Numbered from the stretch's first letter, positions 18,911 through 29,050 are shown. The stretch: DNA of 64,000 nucleotides from Gammaproteobacteria bacterium (GCA_018815245.1 JAHIXK010000008.1:186001-250000), one strand, 5' to 3'. Numbers and translations: made by a program. The notes: generated by a model not told the origin, from the letters alone.

Positions 18911-19438
18911 TTACTGATAAACGATGTCGGAACGACGGTTTTCTGCCCAAGCGGCTTCGTTGCTGCCGGTTGCTTTTGGCTTTTCTTTGCCAAGGCTTAC
19001 GGTTTCAATCTGACCTTCTTTTACGCCCAAAGCCAGCATCAGTGTTTTTACTGCGTCAGCACGGCGCTGACCCAATGCCAGGTTGTATTCTGCACCGCCA
19101 CGTTCGTCGGTGTTGCCTTGAACCACTACCTTGCGGTTGGGGTTGGCAAGCAGGTATTTGGCATGGTTTTGAACCAGTTCACGGTATTCTGACTTCACGG
19201 TGTAGCTGTCGTAGTCGAAGTAAACGCTGCGCTTGGCCAATACGCCTTGTGGGTCGTTCAACGGATCGGCATTGCCTGGGGTTACGGTGGGCACTGCGCG
19301 GCCATCGCCTGAACCTGGGGCTGTGCCTGTTTTTGATTCGACTTCAGGCTTGTCATTCAAGGGAACGGCAGAGCTACATGCGGCCAACGCGGCCACCATT
19401 GCAGAAATTGCCAAATACTTGAGCATTGAGTGTTTCAT
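18911..19438 (-). CDS. pal: Peptidoglycan-associated lipoprotein Pal
   Basis: Outer-membrane lipoprotein of 175 residues. The lipobox LAAC places the lipidated cysteine at C21. The OmpA-like murein-binding domain spans about residues 65-175, with VYFDYDSYTVK, the diaminopimelate-binding NTDERGGAEYNLALGQRRADAV and a C-terminal NRRSDIVYQ. It binds TolB and murein during constriction. A Pro/Gly/Thr-rich linker lies between. It sits between tolB and cpoB as in most proteobacteria. Confidence 0.97.
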   Translation of the reverse strand: MKHSMLKYLAISAMVAALAACSSAVPLNDKPEVESKTGTAPGSGDGRAVPTVTPGNADPLNDPQGVLAKRSVYFDYDSYTVKSEYRELVQNHAKYLLANPNRKVVVQGNTDERGGAEYNLALGQRRADAVKTLMLALGVKEGQIETVSLGKEKPKATGSNEAAWAENRRSDIVYQ

Positions 19439-19496
19439 TTTTTTTCTCCAGACCTAAAGTGTGTTGAGTGTAAAACCAGTTAAAGAAAATTCAAAA

Positions 19497-20834
19497 TTAA
19501 TCATTTAAAAATGGTCCCCAGGTGGGTTCCGAAATGTCTGCGCCTGAACTGCTCAAGGTGTACTTGATTCGCCCGTCTTTTGACACCACGGCAAGGGTTC
19601 CCTTGCCTCCCGATCTGGTCGCATACAAAATATAGCGTCCGTTCGGCGAAAAGCTTGGGCTTTCCTCGCGTCCGGTGCTGGTCAGCAACATTTCAGTGCC
19701 GCCCGCCAGATCCAGCACCGCGATTCTGAATTGCCCTTCCCGGCGCGTAACGTAGGTCAGGATTTTGTCATCGGGGCTGATCCGAGGCGAGATATTGTAT
19801 CCACCTTCGAATGTTACGCGTGACGCATTGCTTCCATTTGTGCTCATTCGGTAAATTTGTGGGCCGCCTCCACGATCAGAGGTGAAATAAATGCTTTGAC
19901 CATCGTGGCTGTAGGCGGGTTCGGTGTTGATTCCGTTTCCGTTTGTAAGCCGGTTCAGGCCTGATCCATCTGCGCCCATTGAAAAAATTTGTGATCCTCC
20001 GTCTTTGGTCAGCACCACTGCAATTTTTTCCCCTTTGGATGACCACGCTGGCGCACTATTGCTGCCCTTGAAGTTCGCCAGTGCCTTGCGCCGTCCTGTA
20101 GCAAGTGTGTGAACAAATACAACAGGTTTGCGGGTTTCAAAGGAAACATAGGCAAGTTGCGTGCCGTCGGGTGACCATGAAGGGGAAATGATGGGTTCCT
20201 TGGATGCCAGGGCGACCTGCGGGTTGGCACCATCGGCATCTGCGATGATCAGCCGGTAGCGGCCAGGTGCTTTTTCAACATAGGCCAGGCGGGTCGCAAA
20301 CACGCCTTTCTCGCCCAGCATTTTTTCGTACACGTAGTCGGCAATTTTATGTGCGGTCAAGCGCAAAGCGGATTGCGCGATGACGTAACTGAATTTGCCA
20401 AGTGACTTTTGTTGTGCTGTGTCGTGCAGGTTGAAGCGCAGATCCAGCCGCCCATCGGGCAGTTTCTTCACGGAACCTACAATCAGTGCGTCCACGCCGA
20501 TTGATTTCCAAGCCGTGGGGTCAATCAAGGTTGCTTCATTCAGGTCAACGTTGCTGGTGGTGTTGATCGAGCGGAAAAATCCGCTTCGCACCAAGTCGTC
20601 TTCAATGATTTTCTTGATGTCTTCCGGCAAGCCCTGGTTGCCCTGGAATGGCGCAGCTGAAAAGGCGATCTGGTTCGCACCCACGCCGGTGATGTCGATT
20701 TTCAGCTGGGCATTTGCTGTGTTTGATAATGCCATCAAGGCGAACGTGGCCAGCGCTGCGTATGCCACACGGCGGATACGGCCCCAAAGGGCGGTGTTGG
20801 GTATTGAATGCATGAGTGTGTTGGCGTAGTTCAT
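19497..20834 (-). CDS. tolB: Tol-Pal system beta-propeller protein TolB
   Basis: Periplasmic protein of 445 residues with a signal peptide ending SNTANA, an N-terminal alpha/beta domain and a six-bladed propeller built from WD-like repeats (ISPSWSPDGTQLAYVS, NTEPAYSHDGQSIYFTSDRGG, ESPSFSPNGRYILYATR). It binds Pal and TolA. The ATG at 20834 is 14 bases after the tolA stop; an internal ATG at 20813 is an alternative start. Neither has a strong Shine-Dalgarno sequence, which suggests translational coupling with tolA. Confidence 0.96.
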   Translation of the reverse strand: MNYANTLMHSIPNTALWGRIRRVAYAALATFALMALSNTANAQLKIDITGVGANQIAFSAAPFQGNQGLPEDIKKIIEDDLVRSGFFRSINTTSNVDLNEATLIDPTAWKSIGVDALIVGSVKKLPDGRLDLRFNLHDTAQQKSLGKFSYVIAQSALRLTAHKIADYVYEKMLGEKGVFATRLAYVEKAPGRYRLIIADADGANPQVALASKEPIISPSWSPDGTQLAYVSFETRKPVVFVHTLATGRRKALANFKGSNSAPAWSSKGEKIAVVLTKDGGSQIFSMGADGSGLNRLTNGNGINTEPAYSHDGQSIYFTSDRGGGPQIYRMSTNGSNASRVTFEGGYNISPRISPDDKILTYVTRREGQFRIAVLDLAGGTEMLLTSTGREESPSFSPNGRYILYATRSGGKGTLAVVSKDGRIKYTLSSSGADISEPTWGPFLND

Positions 20835-20848
20835 TGTTTCACTATGAA

Positions 20849-21769
20849 TTAAACGTCTTTTGGACGAAATGAGAGGACAAGCACGGGTTCAACTGAACCG
20901 TCTTCGGCCCTGGGTAGTGGACTGGAGCGCTGCAAAGCCCGCTCCACAGCGCTGTCCCACGCTGGCAATCCACTGCTTTTCTTTTGTGTAATCGATACAA
21001 TTTCCCCGTTGGGCAATTGCTTGACCTCAAAAACGGCCTCTGGGTTGCCGTCCACGGAATCGGCACTTGGAAACACGATCTTGCTTCTAACATATTGCCG
21101 AATTCGGTCACTGTACAATGCCTTGTTGCGGCTGTTGCCTGCGGATGTGCTTCCTGTGTTGGGTGCGCCACCTGTAATGCGTGCCAGTTCCTCCTGCCTT
21201 AGTTTCTTGGCCAGTTCGGGATCAATTCTGGGTTCTGGCTTGGGCTCGGGTTGCGGCTCTGGTTTCTTCGGCTCCGGTTTGGGTTCGGGCTTTGGCTTTG
21301 GTTTTGGCTCGGGTTTCGGCTCTGGTTTCTTTGGCTCAGGCTTGGGCTCTGGTTTCTTTGGTTCAGGCTTGGGCTTGGGCAATTCAATTTCGGCCTTGGG
21401 GGGCTCCACTGGTTTTGGAGGTGGTGGTGGCGGCTCTACCTTCGGCTCGGGTTCAGGTTTCTGCTCGGTTTCAGGCTTTGGCTCCGGCTGTGGTGCGGCA
21501 ACGGGCTCGTTGGCCGGCATTTCAGACCACAACACGGCCTCAAAGGCAGCGGGTTCCTCGGTGTTCCAGTTCAAGCCAACCATGAAAAAGGCCACCAGTG
21601 CCAAGTGAGCGAGCAGTGATGCGGTCAGGCCCACCTTCTCGCCGGTGTGGTCTTCGGGCGGTGGCAAGCGTGACTCAAGCCCGCTTTCCTTGGTCATCTT
21701 GGAAAGCAGGGCCTGGTGGGCTGGGGTAAATTCCCAGCCGTTGCGTGGCTTGGCTGTGTCTGCGTTCAT
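20849..21769 (-). CDS. tolA: Energy-transducing protein TolA, proline-rich form
   Basis: Inner-membrane protein that transmits TolQR energy to Pal. The 306 residues comprise a cytoplasmic N-terminus, one membrane segment (about 48-66, with the conserved SLLAHLALVAFF face that contacts TolQ), a spacer, and a TonB/TolA-like C-terminal domain (about 205-306, with YVRSKIVFPS, AVFEVKQLPNGEIVSI, AWDSAVERALQRSSPLP). The spacer at 93-180 is a PKPEP repeat of the kind seen in TonB, in place of the Ala/Lys helix of enterobacterial TolA. Its start overlaps the tolR stop by four bases. Confidence 0.93.
   Translation of the reverse strand: MNADTAKPRNGWEFTPAHQALLSKMTKESGLESRLPPPEDHTGEKVGLTASLLAHLALVAFFMVGLNWNTEEPAAFEAVLWSEMPANEPVAAPQPEPKPETEQKPEPEPKVEPPPPPPKPVEPPKAEIELPKPKPEPKKPEPKPEPKKPEPKPEPKPKPKPEPKPEPKKPEPQPEPKPEPRIDPELAKKLRQEELARITGGAPNTGSTSAGNSRNKALYSDRIRQYVRSKIVFPSADSVDGNPEAVFEVKQLPNGEIVSITQKKSSGLPAWDSAVERALQRSSPLPRAEDGSVEPVLVLSFRPKDV
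21230..21493 (-). repeat. Proline-lysine-glutamate coding repeats in tolA
   Basis: Degenerate tandem codons for PKPEPK units fill residues 93-180 of TolA. The repeat creates long spurious open frames on the opposite strand. Such tracts can change length by slippage between strains. Confidence 0.85.
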
Positions 21770-22194
21770 TTGCTTTTCGGTTTCACCAGCAGGCCGACTT
21801 TCTGGACCTGTGCGTTTTGAAGTGCGTCCATGGCGTCGACCACCGCTTGGTACTGGATCGATTTCTCGGCGGAAATGACCACGGGACGATCGGGCTCATC
21901 GGCCTGAAGTTTCTTGACTTCAGCAGCCAGGTTTTCCAGAGACACTTCAGTGCTTTTGTTGGTTTTCATGTCTTTGACCACCAAGCTGCCCACCTGGCGC
22001 ACCGTAACTTCAATGGGGCGCATCTGTTTGGGCGGGTTGGTGTTGGCCATGGACGGCAGGTCGATCACCGATGGGGTGATCATGGGTGCCGTAACCATGA
22101 AAATAATCAGCAGCACCAACATCACGTCGATGTAGGGCACCACATTGATCTCGTTCATGGCGCGTCTGGATTTTCGTCCAAGTTCGGCTTTCAT
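21766..22194 (-). CDS. tolR: Biopolymer transport protein TolR (ExbD family)
   Basis: A 142-residue inner-membrane protein with a short cytoplasmic N-terminus, one membrane helix (about residues 18-38, with INVVPYIDVMLVLLIIFMV, where the Asp is the proton-path residue) and a periplasmic ExbD fold. It works with TolQ as the proton-driven motor. It overlaps tolA by four bases and follows tolQ by about 55 bases. Confidence 0.97.
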   Translation of the reverse strand: MKAELGRKSRRAMNEINVVPYIDVMLVLLIIFMVTAPMITPSVIDLPSMANTNPPKQMRPIEVTVRQVGSLVVKDMKTNKSTEVSLENLAAEVKKLQADEPDRPVVISAEKSIQYQAVVDAMDALQNAQVQKVGLLVKPKSK

Positions 22195-22249
22195 GGATTA
22201 AATTTCCTGTTGCTCATTGCTGGCATTGGTGCTGGCCTCATTGATACCA

Positions 22250-22927
22250 TCAGTGCTGACGTTGCAGAATGTTCAAAAATTCTTCAACGAAAGATTCAAA
22301 CTGGGTGGACAAGCGGTCAATGTCGTTGGCGTAGCGGTTGTATGCAACCACGGCGGGGATGGCTGCGAACAGGCCGATTGCCGTTGCAATCAGTGCTTCT
22401 GCAATACCGGGCGCGACAGATGCAAGGGTGGCTTGCTGCACGTTGGCCAGACCCACGAAGGCATGCATGATGCCCCACACCGTACCGAACAGGCCAATGT
22501 AGGGGCTGACGGAACCGGCCGATGCTAAAAACGGCAAATTGCGCTCCAGAATTTCATTTTCCCGCTGGAAAGCGGCTTTCATGGCGCGGCGTGCCCCGTC
22601 GATGATCAGCGAATAATCGGTAAGACCCTTTTTGTCACGGGCGCGCAGAAATTCGCTCATGCCGGCTTCAAAAATGCGTTCAAGCGGACCCGCTTCATTG
22701 CGACGCATGCCTGCACGCTGGAACAAGGTGTTCAGGTCGCCGCCAGACCAGAATTCTTCTTCGAACTTGTCGGCTTGCCGTTTGGTGCGCTTAAGGACTG
22801 CCCACTTTTTGAAAATGGTGGCCCAGGAGATCAAGGAAATCATGACCAGAATCAGCATGACCAGCTGGACAACCAGGCTGGCCTGCGCGATCAGGGAAAT
22901 GAAAGACATGTCGGTAGAAATATCCAT
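22250..22927 (-). CDS. tolQ: Tol-Pal motor protein TolQ (MotA/TolQ/ExbB)
   Basis: A 225-residue protein with three membrane helices: about residues 13-35, then PYIGLFGTVWGIMHAFVGL near 140, then IAEALIATAIGLFAAIPAVVAYN near 175. The conserved Thr and Gly residues line the ion channel in this family. The large cytoplasmic loop carries the FEAGMSEFLRARD region. It comes second in the operon after ybgC. Confidence 0.97.
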   Translation of the reverse strand: MDISTDMSFISLIAQASLVVQLVMLILVMISLISWATIFKKWAVLKRTKRQADKFEEEFWSGGDLNTLFQRAGMRRNEAGPLERIFEAGMSEFLRARDKKGLTDYSLIIDGARRAMKAAFQRENEILERNLPFLASAGSVSPYIGLFGTVWGIMHAFVGLANVQQATLASVAPGIAEALIATAIGLFAAIPAVVAYNRYANDIDRLSTQFESFVEEFLNILQRQH

Positions 22928-22970
22928 TAACGGTCCGGAGTAAGAAAAATGATTTGAATCGAATAACGCA

Positions 22971-23375
22971 CTAGGCCATCAATTGGTTGAGTTGCTTGAA
23001 CACGTCAGGGGGAATTGCAGCGGGCCGCAGGCTTTGGGTATTCACACACCCCACCTTGGTTTTGCCTTCGCAAACCACCTCGCCGTGGCGCGTAACCACT
23101 TGTTTGAAGACTGCAGAAACACGCTTAAGTTCAGTAAGTTCTACTGACACTTCAAGTACATCCTCAAGTTTAGCAGAGCGCAGGTAATTCAGTTCGGTTC
23201 GACTGACAACGAAGACCAATTGATGCTCATTCATCAGCGTTTTCATGCCGATGCTTTGTTGCAGGAACCATTCGCTGCGGGCACGCTCCATGAATTTGAG
23301 GTAGTTGCCGTAATAAACAATGCCGCCGGCATCGGTGTCTTCGAAATACACACTCAGTGAATACTTGAATGTCAT
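22971..23375 (-). CDS. ybgC: Acyl-CoA thioesterase YbgC
   Basis: A 134-residue hot-dog-fold thioesterase. The catalytic motif VYFEDTDAGGIVYYGNYLKFMERAR (aspartate near residue 13 and the YYGNYL helix) is typical of YbgC, which hydrolyses acyl-CoA or acyl-ACP and associates with envelope lipid metabolism. It is the first gene of the tol-pal operon, about 44 bases before tolQ. The wax-synthase-like gene diverges from it across a 139-base gap. Confidence 0.95.
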   Translation of the reverse strand: MTFKYSLSVYFEDTDAGGIVYYGNYLKFMERARSEWFLQQSIGMKTLMNEHQLVFVVSRTELNYLRSAKLEDVLEVSVELTELKRVSAVFKQVVTRHGEVVCEGKTKVGCVNTQSLRPAAIPPDVFKQLNQLMA

Positions 23376-23514
23376 GAAATGGCCAAGGTCTGTTTCAGTA
23401 GTATGCTAGCGATATTGTAAGCAGGAGAGGGGCTTGACTTCTGGGTTGAGCGGTCCTGCAACTACTATTTTATTGAATTGATTAAACCAATAACGAGAAG
23501 TGGAGACCATTGAC

Positions 23515-25011
23515 ATGGCAAGAAATATTCCTTTGCTGGACGCATCCTGGTTGTATGTGGAGTCGAAAGAGGCGCCCATGCATGTGGGCAGCATGGCAAT
23601 TTTCACCGTGCCAGATGGCGAAACCACCCAAGAGGCCATTGCCCGGATTGTTCAAATGTTGCGCAATTCGGTCGAGTTTTCCCCGCCCTTCAATTACCGC
23701 TTGTCCAGCCCGCGTTTGTTGACCCTGATGCCCAAGTGGATTGAGGCCGACAAAGTGGATCTGGATTACCACTTTCGCCACAGCGCCTTGCCGGCACCCG
23801 GTGGCGAACGGGAACTGGGCACCTTGATTTCCCGCTTGCATTCACACCCCCTGGATTTTCGCAAGCCATTGTGGGAAATGCATTTGATTGAAGGCCTTTA
23901 CGGCAATCGATTTGCGCTGTACACCAAGATGCATCATTCGCTGATGGATGGTGTTGGCGGCATGCGCCTGATGGAACGCATTTTTGGCAAGTCGGCCAAA
24001 GAAAGCCTGAGTTTGCCTGCCCCGTGGTCGGTGGGCACCATCAGCAAAAAGAAGAAAAGCGGCGAGCCCCAACATTTTGCAGACCAGGCCCGCGAGGCTT
24101 GGGAGGCGGCCAAGCTAAGTGGGCAATCCTTGCCCGCCGCTGGCCGTGCCTTGATGGGCTTGATGCGAGAGGCTGTAAAGCCAACCGACCCCGCTTTGGC
24201 CACACCATTTTCCGGCCCCAAGTCGATTGTGAACAAGCGTGTGGGCGGCGCGCGCAGGTTGGCCACGCAAACCTACCCGCTTGAACGAATTCGCGCGGTG
24301 GCCGAAGCGGCCAAGGTCAGTGTGAACGACATTTTTCTGGCGATTTGTTCAAGCTCGATTCGCCGTTACCTGCTGGAACGCGACGCGCTGCCTTCCGAGT
24401 CACTGACAGCGGGCCTGCCGGTGTCGGTTCGCCCCGCCGATGATCTGGATGGTGGCAACGCCATCAGTTTCATTATCGCCAACCTGTACACCACCGAAAG
24501 CGACCCGTTAACGCGTTTGAAGGAAATTCGCCGTTCCACGCAACTGGCCAAGGCCAATTTGCAGGCCATGCCCAAAGAGGCGATCAACAACTACACCATC
24601 ATGCTGATGGCACCGATGATGTTGCAATTGGTGTCAGGCCTGGGTGGTTTGACACGCCCAATTTTCAATACCGTTATTTCGAACGTTCCCGGCCCATCAC
24701 GTGATTTGTATTTCTCGGGTTGCCGTTTGGAACAGTTCTACCCCATTTCGTTGATTCCGCACGGGCAGGCATTGAACATCACGGTGGTCAGTTATTCGGG
24801 CCAGTTCAACGTGGCCTTCACGGGCGACCATGATGCATTGCCTTCGATGCAGCGTTTGGCGGTGTACACCGGCGAAGCGCTGGAAGAACTGGAGGCTTTG
24901 TTGGGTGTGAAGCGGGAAAGTAAGCCTGCGGCGAAACCAGTCACGGAAAAGCGCCCACCAGTGGCGAAGAAGCCAGCCGTGCGGAAGCCAGTGAAATCGC
25001 CCGAGGATTGA
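23515..25011 (+). CDS. Wax ester synthase/diacylglycerol acyltransferase-like protein
   Basis: A 498-residue WS/DGAT-family acyltransferase, which transfers acyl groups from acyl-CoA to fatty alcohols or diacylglycerol for storage lipid. The active-site motif is MHHSLMDGVGG (H140, H141, D145, G146). The C-terminal half has NVPGPSRDLYFSGCRLEQFYPIS, a family landmark. The tail after about residue 465 is Lys/Pro/Ala-rich (KKPAVRKPVK) and probably disordered. I start at the ATG at 23515 with GGAG nine bases upstream; a GTG at 23500 is in frame but badly spaced. It stands alone, divergent from ybgC. Confidence 0.9.
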   Translation: MARNIPLLDASWLYVESKEAPMHVGSMAIFTVPDGETTQEAIARIVQMLRNSVEFSPPFNYRLSSPRLLTLMPKWIEADKVDLDYHFRHSALPAPGGERELGTLISRLHSHPLDFRKPLWEMHLIEGLYGNRFALYTKMHHSLMDGVGGMRLMERIFGKSAKESLSLPAPWSVGTISKKKKSGEPQHFADQAREAWEAAKLSGQSLPAAGRALMGLMREAVKPTDPALATPFSGPKSIVNKRVGGARRLATQTYPLERIRAVAEAAKVSVNDIFLAICSSSIRRYLLERDALPSESLTAGLPVSVRPADDLDGGNAISFIIANLYTTESDPLTRLKEIRRSTQLAKANLQAMPKEAINNYTIMLMAPMMLQLVSGLGGLTRPIFNTVISNVPGPSRDLYFSGCRLEQFYPISLIPHGQALNITVVSYSGQFNVAFTGDHDALPSMQRLAVYTGEALEELEALLGVKRESKPAAKPVTEKRPPVAKKPAVRKPVKSPED

Positions 25012-25118
25012 TTACGCCCAATCGGCGCGAGTCCCAAAACCGCCCGTCAGAAAACCGTGGTTTTCAGTGCGGAATCAGGCATCCCCGACGAGTTGGCGAT
25101 AGCAACAGCGACAAGCCG

Positions 25119-26174
25119 TTACAGCAAATCACCTTGCTGCAAATTCGCCGCATGCGTGCCCGCCAAACTGGCTGGTGCGGTCAGCCCAAAATGCGCATAA
25201 GTGTTCAAGGTGGCAATTCGCCCACGCGGTGTGCGTTGAATATAGCCCTGTTGAATCAAGTAGGGTTCCAGCACATCTTCAATGGTGTCTTTTTCCTCAC
25301 CAATGGCGGCTGCCACGCTTTCAAGCCCCACTGGCCCGCCACCAAACTTGTGAATGATGGTTTCCAGCAAGCGGCGGTCCATTGGGTCCAGGCCCACTTT
25401 GTCGACATCAAGCATTACAAGTGCTGCATCGGCAACTTCGGCGGTAATAATGCCGTTGGCCTTTACCTGGGCGTAATCGCGCACGCGGCGCAACAGGCGG
25501 TTGGCAATGCGCGGTGTGCCGCGTGAACGCTTGGCAATTTCAAGGCAGCCTGACGCTTCTGCTGGTGTATCAAGCAGGTTCGCGGAACGGGCCACAATGC
25601 GCGACAATTCTTCAGGGGTATAAAATTCAAGCCGGGACACAATGCCGAAGCGGTCGCGCAGCGGGTTGGTCAACATACCAGCTCGGGTTGTGGCGCCCAC
25701 CAGTGTGAAGGGTTGCAAATCCAGCTTCACGCTGCGTGCGCCCGGTCCTTCACCGATCATGATGTCGATTTGATAGTCTTCCAGCGCCGGGTACAAGATT
25801 TCTTCGACCACTGGAGAAAGCCTGTGAATTTCATCGATGAACAGCACATCGTTGGCTTCAAGGTTGGTTAGCAAAGCTGCCAAATCGCCAGGGCGTTCAA
25901 GCACGGGGCCGGAAGTTTGACGCAGGTTCACGCCCATTTCGCGGGCCAGAATGTGGGCCAGCGTGGTTTTTCCAAGGCCGGGCGGGCCAAACAGCAACAC
26001 GTGGTCGAGCGCTTCCTTGCGGGCGCGTGCCGCTGCGATAAAAATATCGAGTTGATCGCGAATTTTCTGTTGCCCCACATATTCGTCCAAGTGCTTGGGG
26101 CGAAGGGCGCGCTCGAACGCTTCTTCGGCGGGTGTGGTTTTGGCGGGGCTGATCAGGCGATCGGGTTCAATCAT
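25119..26174 (-). CDS. ruvB: Holliday junction helicase RuvB
   Basis: AAA+ motor of branch migration, 351 residues. It has Walker [12 protein letters not shown], Walker B FIDEIHRL, sensor I GATTRAG and a C-terminal winged helix ([29 protein letters not shown]). It lies 15 bases downstream of ruvA and ends the dusB-fis-purH-ruvCAB run. The wax-synthase gene converges on it with about 107 bases between. Confidence 0.98.
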   Translation of the reverse strand: MIEPDRLISPAKTTPAEEAFERALRPKHLDEYVGQQKIRDQLDIFIAAARARKEALDHVLLFGPPGLGKTTLAHILAREMGVNLRQTSGPVLERPGDLAALLTNLEANDVLFIDEIHRLSPVVEEILYPALEDYQIDIMIGEGPGARSVKLDLQPFTLVGATTRAGMLTNPLRDRFGIVSRLEFYTPEELSRIVARSANLLDTPAEASGCLEIAKRSRGTPRIANRLLRRVRDYAQVKANGIITAEVADAALVMLDVDKVGLDPMDRRLLETIIHKFGGGPVGLESVAAAIGEEKDTIEDVLEPYLIQQGYIQRTPRGRIATLNTYAHFGLTAPASLAGTHAANLQQGDLL

Positions 26175-26189
26175 CGTGGATATTCTCTT

Positions 26190-26780
26190 TTAGCCTTTCG
26201 ACAAGTTACGCAGGGCCAGTTTCAGGCCATCGGTCACGCTGGTGCCTTCCGGCAAACCTTTGCAGGCCAGTGCCGCTTCTTTGTCAGAATAACCCAGCGC
26301 ACACAGGGCTTGAACAATTTCGCTTTGATTGCCCACTGGCAGTGGCATGCCTTCTGCAATGTTGGCAGTGCCGCCAAGGGCCACGATTTGGCCTTTCAGT
26401 TCAAGCAACAAACGCTCGGCCGTTTTTTTTCCAATACCGGGAATTTTCACCAAGCGGCCGGTTTCCTGGCTTTGAACGGCGAGCAAAAATTCGTTGGTTG
26501 AAATGGATGACAAAATTGCTAGTGCGGTGCGCGGGCCAATGCCGGACACTTTAATCAATGTTTTGAACAGGTTTTTTTCGGCAATGTTTTGAAACCCATA
26601 CAAGGTGTGGGCGTCTTCGCGCACCACAAGGTGTGTCAGCAGGGTGCAGCTTGCGTTGATTTCAGGCAGGTTGAACAGTGTGCTCATGGGTACTTGCAAT
26701 TCATAACCCACGCCTTGCACGTCGAGCAAAATCCAGGGGGCGTTTTTTTCCAGCAAAGTGCCTTTCAGGCGACCAATCAT
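26190..26780 (-). CDS. ruvA: Holliday junction subunit RuvA
   Basis: Tetrameric junction-binding protein of 196 residues. It has an N-terminal OB fold (MIGRLKGTL start), two helix-hairpin-helix motifs ([14 protein letters not shown] and [19 protein letters not shown]) and a C-terminal domain that contacts RuvB ([17 protein letters not shown]). It lies between ruvC and ruvB. Confidence 0.98.
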   Translation of the reverse strand: MIGRLKGTLLEKNAPWILLDVQGVGYELQVPMSTLFNLPEINASCTLLTHLVVREDAHTLYGFQNIAEKNLFKTLIKVSGIGPRTALAILSSISTNEFLLAVQSQETGRLVKIPGIGKKTAERLLLELKGQIVALGGTANIAEGMPLPVGNQSEIVQALCALGYSDKEAALACKGLPEGTSVTDGLKLALRNLSKG

Positions 26781-26842
26781 TGCAGCTTCTCCACACTGTT
26801 TATAACTACAGTAAACCGGTTTTGATTATACGCCAAGCGAAT

Positions 26843-27391
26843 TCATTTCCAGCTGGTGCGGCCCTTTCGGGTGCGGGTTTTGAAAATGCTGGTGGGCAGG
26901 TCTTTGGCGGCCAGTGCGCCCAACAGTTTGCTGCTTTGTGCGTGTGTCAAGGCAGCAGCCAGCGCATCGGCGGCATCGGCCGAAGGGTGGGCGGGCAGTT
27001 TCAGCAAACGCTTCACCATTTCCTGTACTTGTTCTTTGTTGGCTTTGCCGTGCCCAACAATGGCTTGCTTGATTTGCAGCGCGGTGTATTCGGTTACCGC
27101 CAGGCCGCTGTGGGTCAGTGCCGTAAGCACTGCGCCGCGCGCTTGCCCCAGCAGCAAAGTGGATTGTGGGTTCACGTTGACAAACACTTTTTCAACCACG
27201 GCCACTTGGGGTTTGTACAGTTCAGCCAGTTCACACAGCCCGGTAAACAGGGTGTGCAAACGGTCGGGCAGGGAAGCATCGGAATTGGATCGAATCACAC
27301 CGCTGGCCACATAAATTTGCTGGCTTTCAACAATGTCGACCACACCGTAACCGGTGATGCGCAGGCCTGGGTCTATGCCAAGTATGCGCAT
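26843..27391 (-). CDS. ruvC: Holliday junction resolvase RuvC
   Basis: Endonuclease that cuts RuvAB-bound junctions. The RNase H-like fold shows the first catalytic Asp in [16 protein letters not shown], the Glu in [10 protein letters not shown], and the C-terminal acidic pair in [14 protein letters not shown]. From the ATG at 27391 the protein has 182 residues; a GTG immediately upstream would add one residue. It lies 27 bases after the purH stop. Confidence 0.97.
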   Translation of the reverse strand: MRILGIDPGLRITGYGVVDIVESQQIYVASGVIRSNSDASLPDRLHTLFTGLCELAELYKPQVAVVEKVFVNVNPQSTLLLGQARGAVLTALTHSGLAVTEYTALQIKQAIVGHGKANKEQVQEMVKRLLKLPAHPSADAADALAAALTHAQSSKLLGALAAKDLPTSIFKTRTRKGRTSWK

Positions 27392-27418
27392 CACGGTTGG
27401 GTGATCTGGGTGGTGAAC

Positions 27419-29011
27419 TTAATGGCGGAAATGGCGCACACCGGTCAGCACCATCACAATGTCGCGTTCATTTGCAGCAGCAATCACCTCTTCGTCGCGC
27501 ATGGAGCCGCCGGGTTGAATCACGCAGCTTGCGCCTGCATCGACCACCACGTCCAGGCCATCGCGGAAGGGGAAGAATGCATCGGATGCAACAGCACTGT
27601 CGGCCAAAGTAAGGCCTGCGTTTTGTGCCTTGATGGATGCAATGCGTGCGGAATCCACGCGGCTCATTTGGCCTGCACCCACGCCCATGGTCATACCGTC
27701 TTTGCAGAATACAATTGCGTTGCTTTTTACAAATTTGGCGCAGCGCCATGCAAACATCAAATCAGCCCATTGCTGTTCTGTGGGCTGGCGTTTGCTGACT
27801 ACCTTGATCTCGCTTTGCTGCACATTGCGTTCATCTGGGCTTTGCACCAGCAGGCCGCCGCCTACGCGTTTGTAGTCGAATTTGTGTGTGCCCGCTTCCA
27901 CTGGAATTTCCAGCAGGCGAACGTTTTGCTTTGCAAAGAACACTGCGCGCGCGGCTTCGTCGAATGACGGGGCGATGACTACTTCAACAAACTGTTTTGC
28001 AACGGCTTGCGCGGTGGCTTCATCCACCGTGCGGTTAAAGGCGATGATGCCGCCGAACGCAGAAGTGGGGTCTGTTTTGAATGCTTTTTGGTAAGCATTT
28101 AGCGGGCCTTCGGCCACAGCCACGCCGCAAGGATTGGCGTGCTTGATGATGACGCAGGCGGGTGCGTCAAATGTTTTTACACATTCCCAGGCCGCATCGG
28201 AATCGGCAATGTTGTTAAAGCTGAGTTCCTTGCCCTGCAGTTGTCGGTAGTTGGCCAACAGGCCCACAGGTGCTTTGGCTTCACGGTAGAACGCTGCGCT
28301 TTGATGTGGGTTTTCGCCGTAGCGCATGTCTTGCACTTTGTGAAATTGCATGGACAGCACTTCCGGGTATTCAATGCGCGCGGGGGTGTCTTCCAATGCA
28401 CCCTCGGTGCCTTGCAAACTGGTCAGGAATGCCGCAATTGCGCCGTCGTAACGGGCTGTGTGTGCGTAGGCTTTTGCTGCCAGGCCACTGCGGGTTTTTA
28501 GTGTGGTTGCGCCACCGTTGTTTTTCATTTCGTCGATTATTTTTTCGTAATCTGACGGGTCTACAAGAATGGTGACGCCCGTGTAGTTTTTCGCAGAAGC
28601 GCGCACCATGGCGGGGCCGCCAATGTCGATGTTTTCAATCGCGTCTTCCAGTTTTACGTTCTCGCCAGCTGTTGCCTTGTCGAAGGGGTAAAGGTTGACG
28701 GCCACCAAGTCGATGGCTCCAATGCCATGTTCTTCCATTGCGTCCAGGTGGCTTTGTAAATCGCGGCGCGCCAGAATGCCGCCGTGGATTTTCGGGTGCA
28801 GGGTTTTCACGCGGCCATCCATAATTTCAGGAAAACCGGTGTGGCTGCCTACTTCCTTCACAACAATGCCTTTCTCGGCCAGCAGTTTGGCGGTGCCGCC
28901 GGTGGACAGAATTTCCACACCACGATCTGCCAATGCCTTGGCCAGTTCAAGAATGCCGGTTTTGTCGGACACGCTGAGCAGCGCACGTTTGATTGTTGGG
29001 TTTGTTGTCAT
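27419..29011 (-). CDS. purH: Bifunctional AICAR formyltransferase/IMP cyclohydrolase
   Basis: Catalyses the last two steps of IMP synthesis. The N-terminal cyclohydrolase domain (about residues 1-200) has [15 protein letters not shown] and the methylglyoxal-synthase-like fold. The C-terminal transformylase domain includes [14 protein letters not shown] and [13 protein letters not shown], which carry the Lys-His catalytic residues. The length of 530 residues is standard. It sits between fis and ruvC. Confidence 0.98.
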   Translation of the reverse strand: MTTNPTIKRALLSVSDKTGILELAKALADRGVEILSTGGTAKLLAEKGIVVKEVGSHTGFPEIMDGRVKTLHPKIHGGILARRDLQSHLDAMEEHGIGAIDLVAVNLYPFDKATAGENVKLEDAIENIDIGGPAMVRASAKNYTGVTILVDPSDYEKIIDEMKNNGGATTLKTRSGLAAKAYAHTARYDGAIAAFLTSLQGTEGALEDTPARIEYPEVLSMQFHKVQDMRYGENPHQSAAFYREAKAPVGLLANYRQLQGKELSFNNIADSDAAWECVKTFDAPACVIIKHANPCGVAVAEGPLNAYQKAFKTDPTSAFGGIIAFNRTVDEATAQAVAKQFVEVVIAPSFDEAARAVFFAKQNVRLLEIPVEAGTHKFDYKRVGGGLLVQSPDERNVQQSEIKVVSKRQPTEQQWADLMFAWRCAKFVKSNAIVFCKDGMTMGVGAGQMSRVDSARIASIKAQNAGLTLADSAVASDAFFPFRDGLDVVVDAGASCVIQPGGSMRDEEVIAAANERDIVMVLTGVRHFRH

Positions 29012-29050
29012 GGCAATGTGGCCGGTGTAACGCGGCTAGAAAAATTAAAT

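Noticed and set aside
21009-21608. Gly/Ser-rich frame opposite the TolA spacer
   Set aside because: The repeats are the complement of the PKPEP codons of tolA, not an independent structural protein.
26678-27967. 429-residue plus-strand open frame across ruvA, ruvC and purH
   Set aside because: It crosses three conserved genes on the other strand and has low-complexity Cys/His-rich sequence typical of antisense frames.
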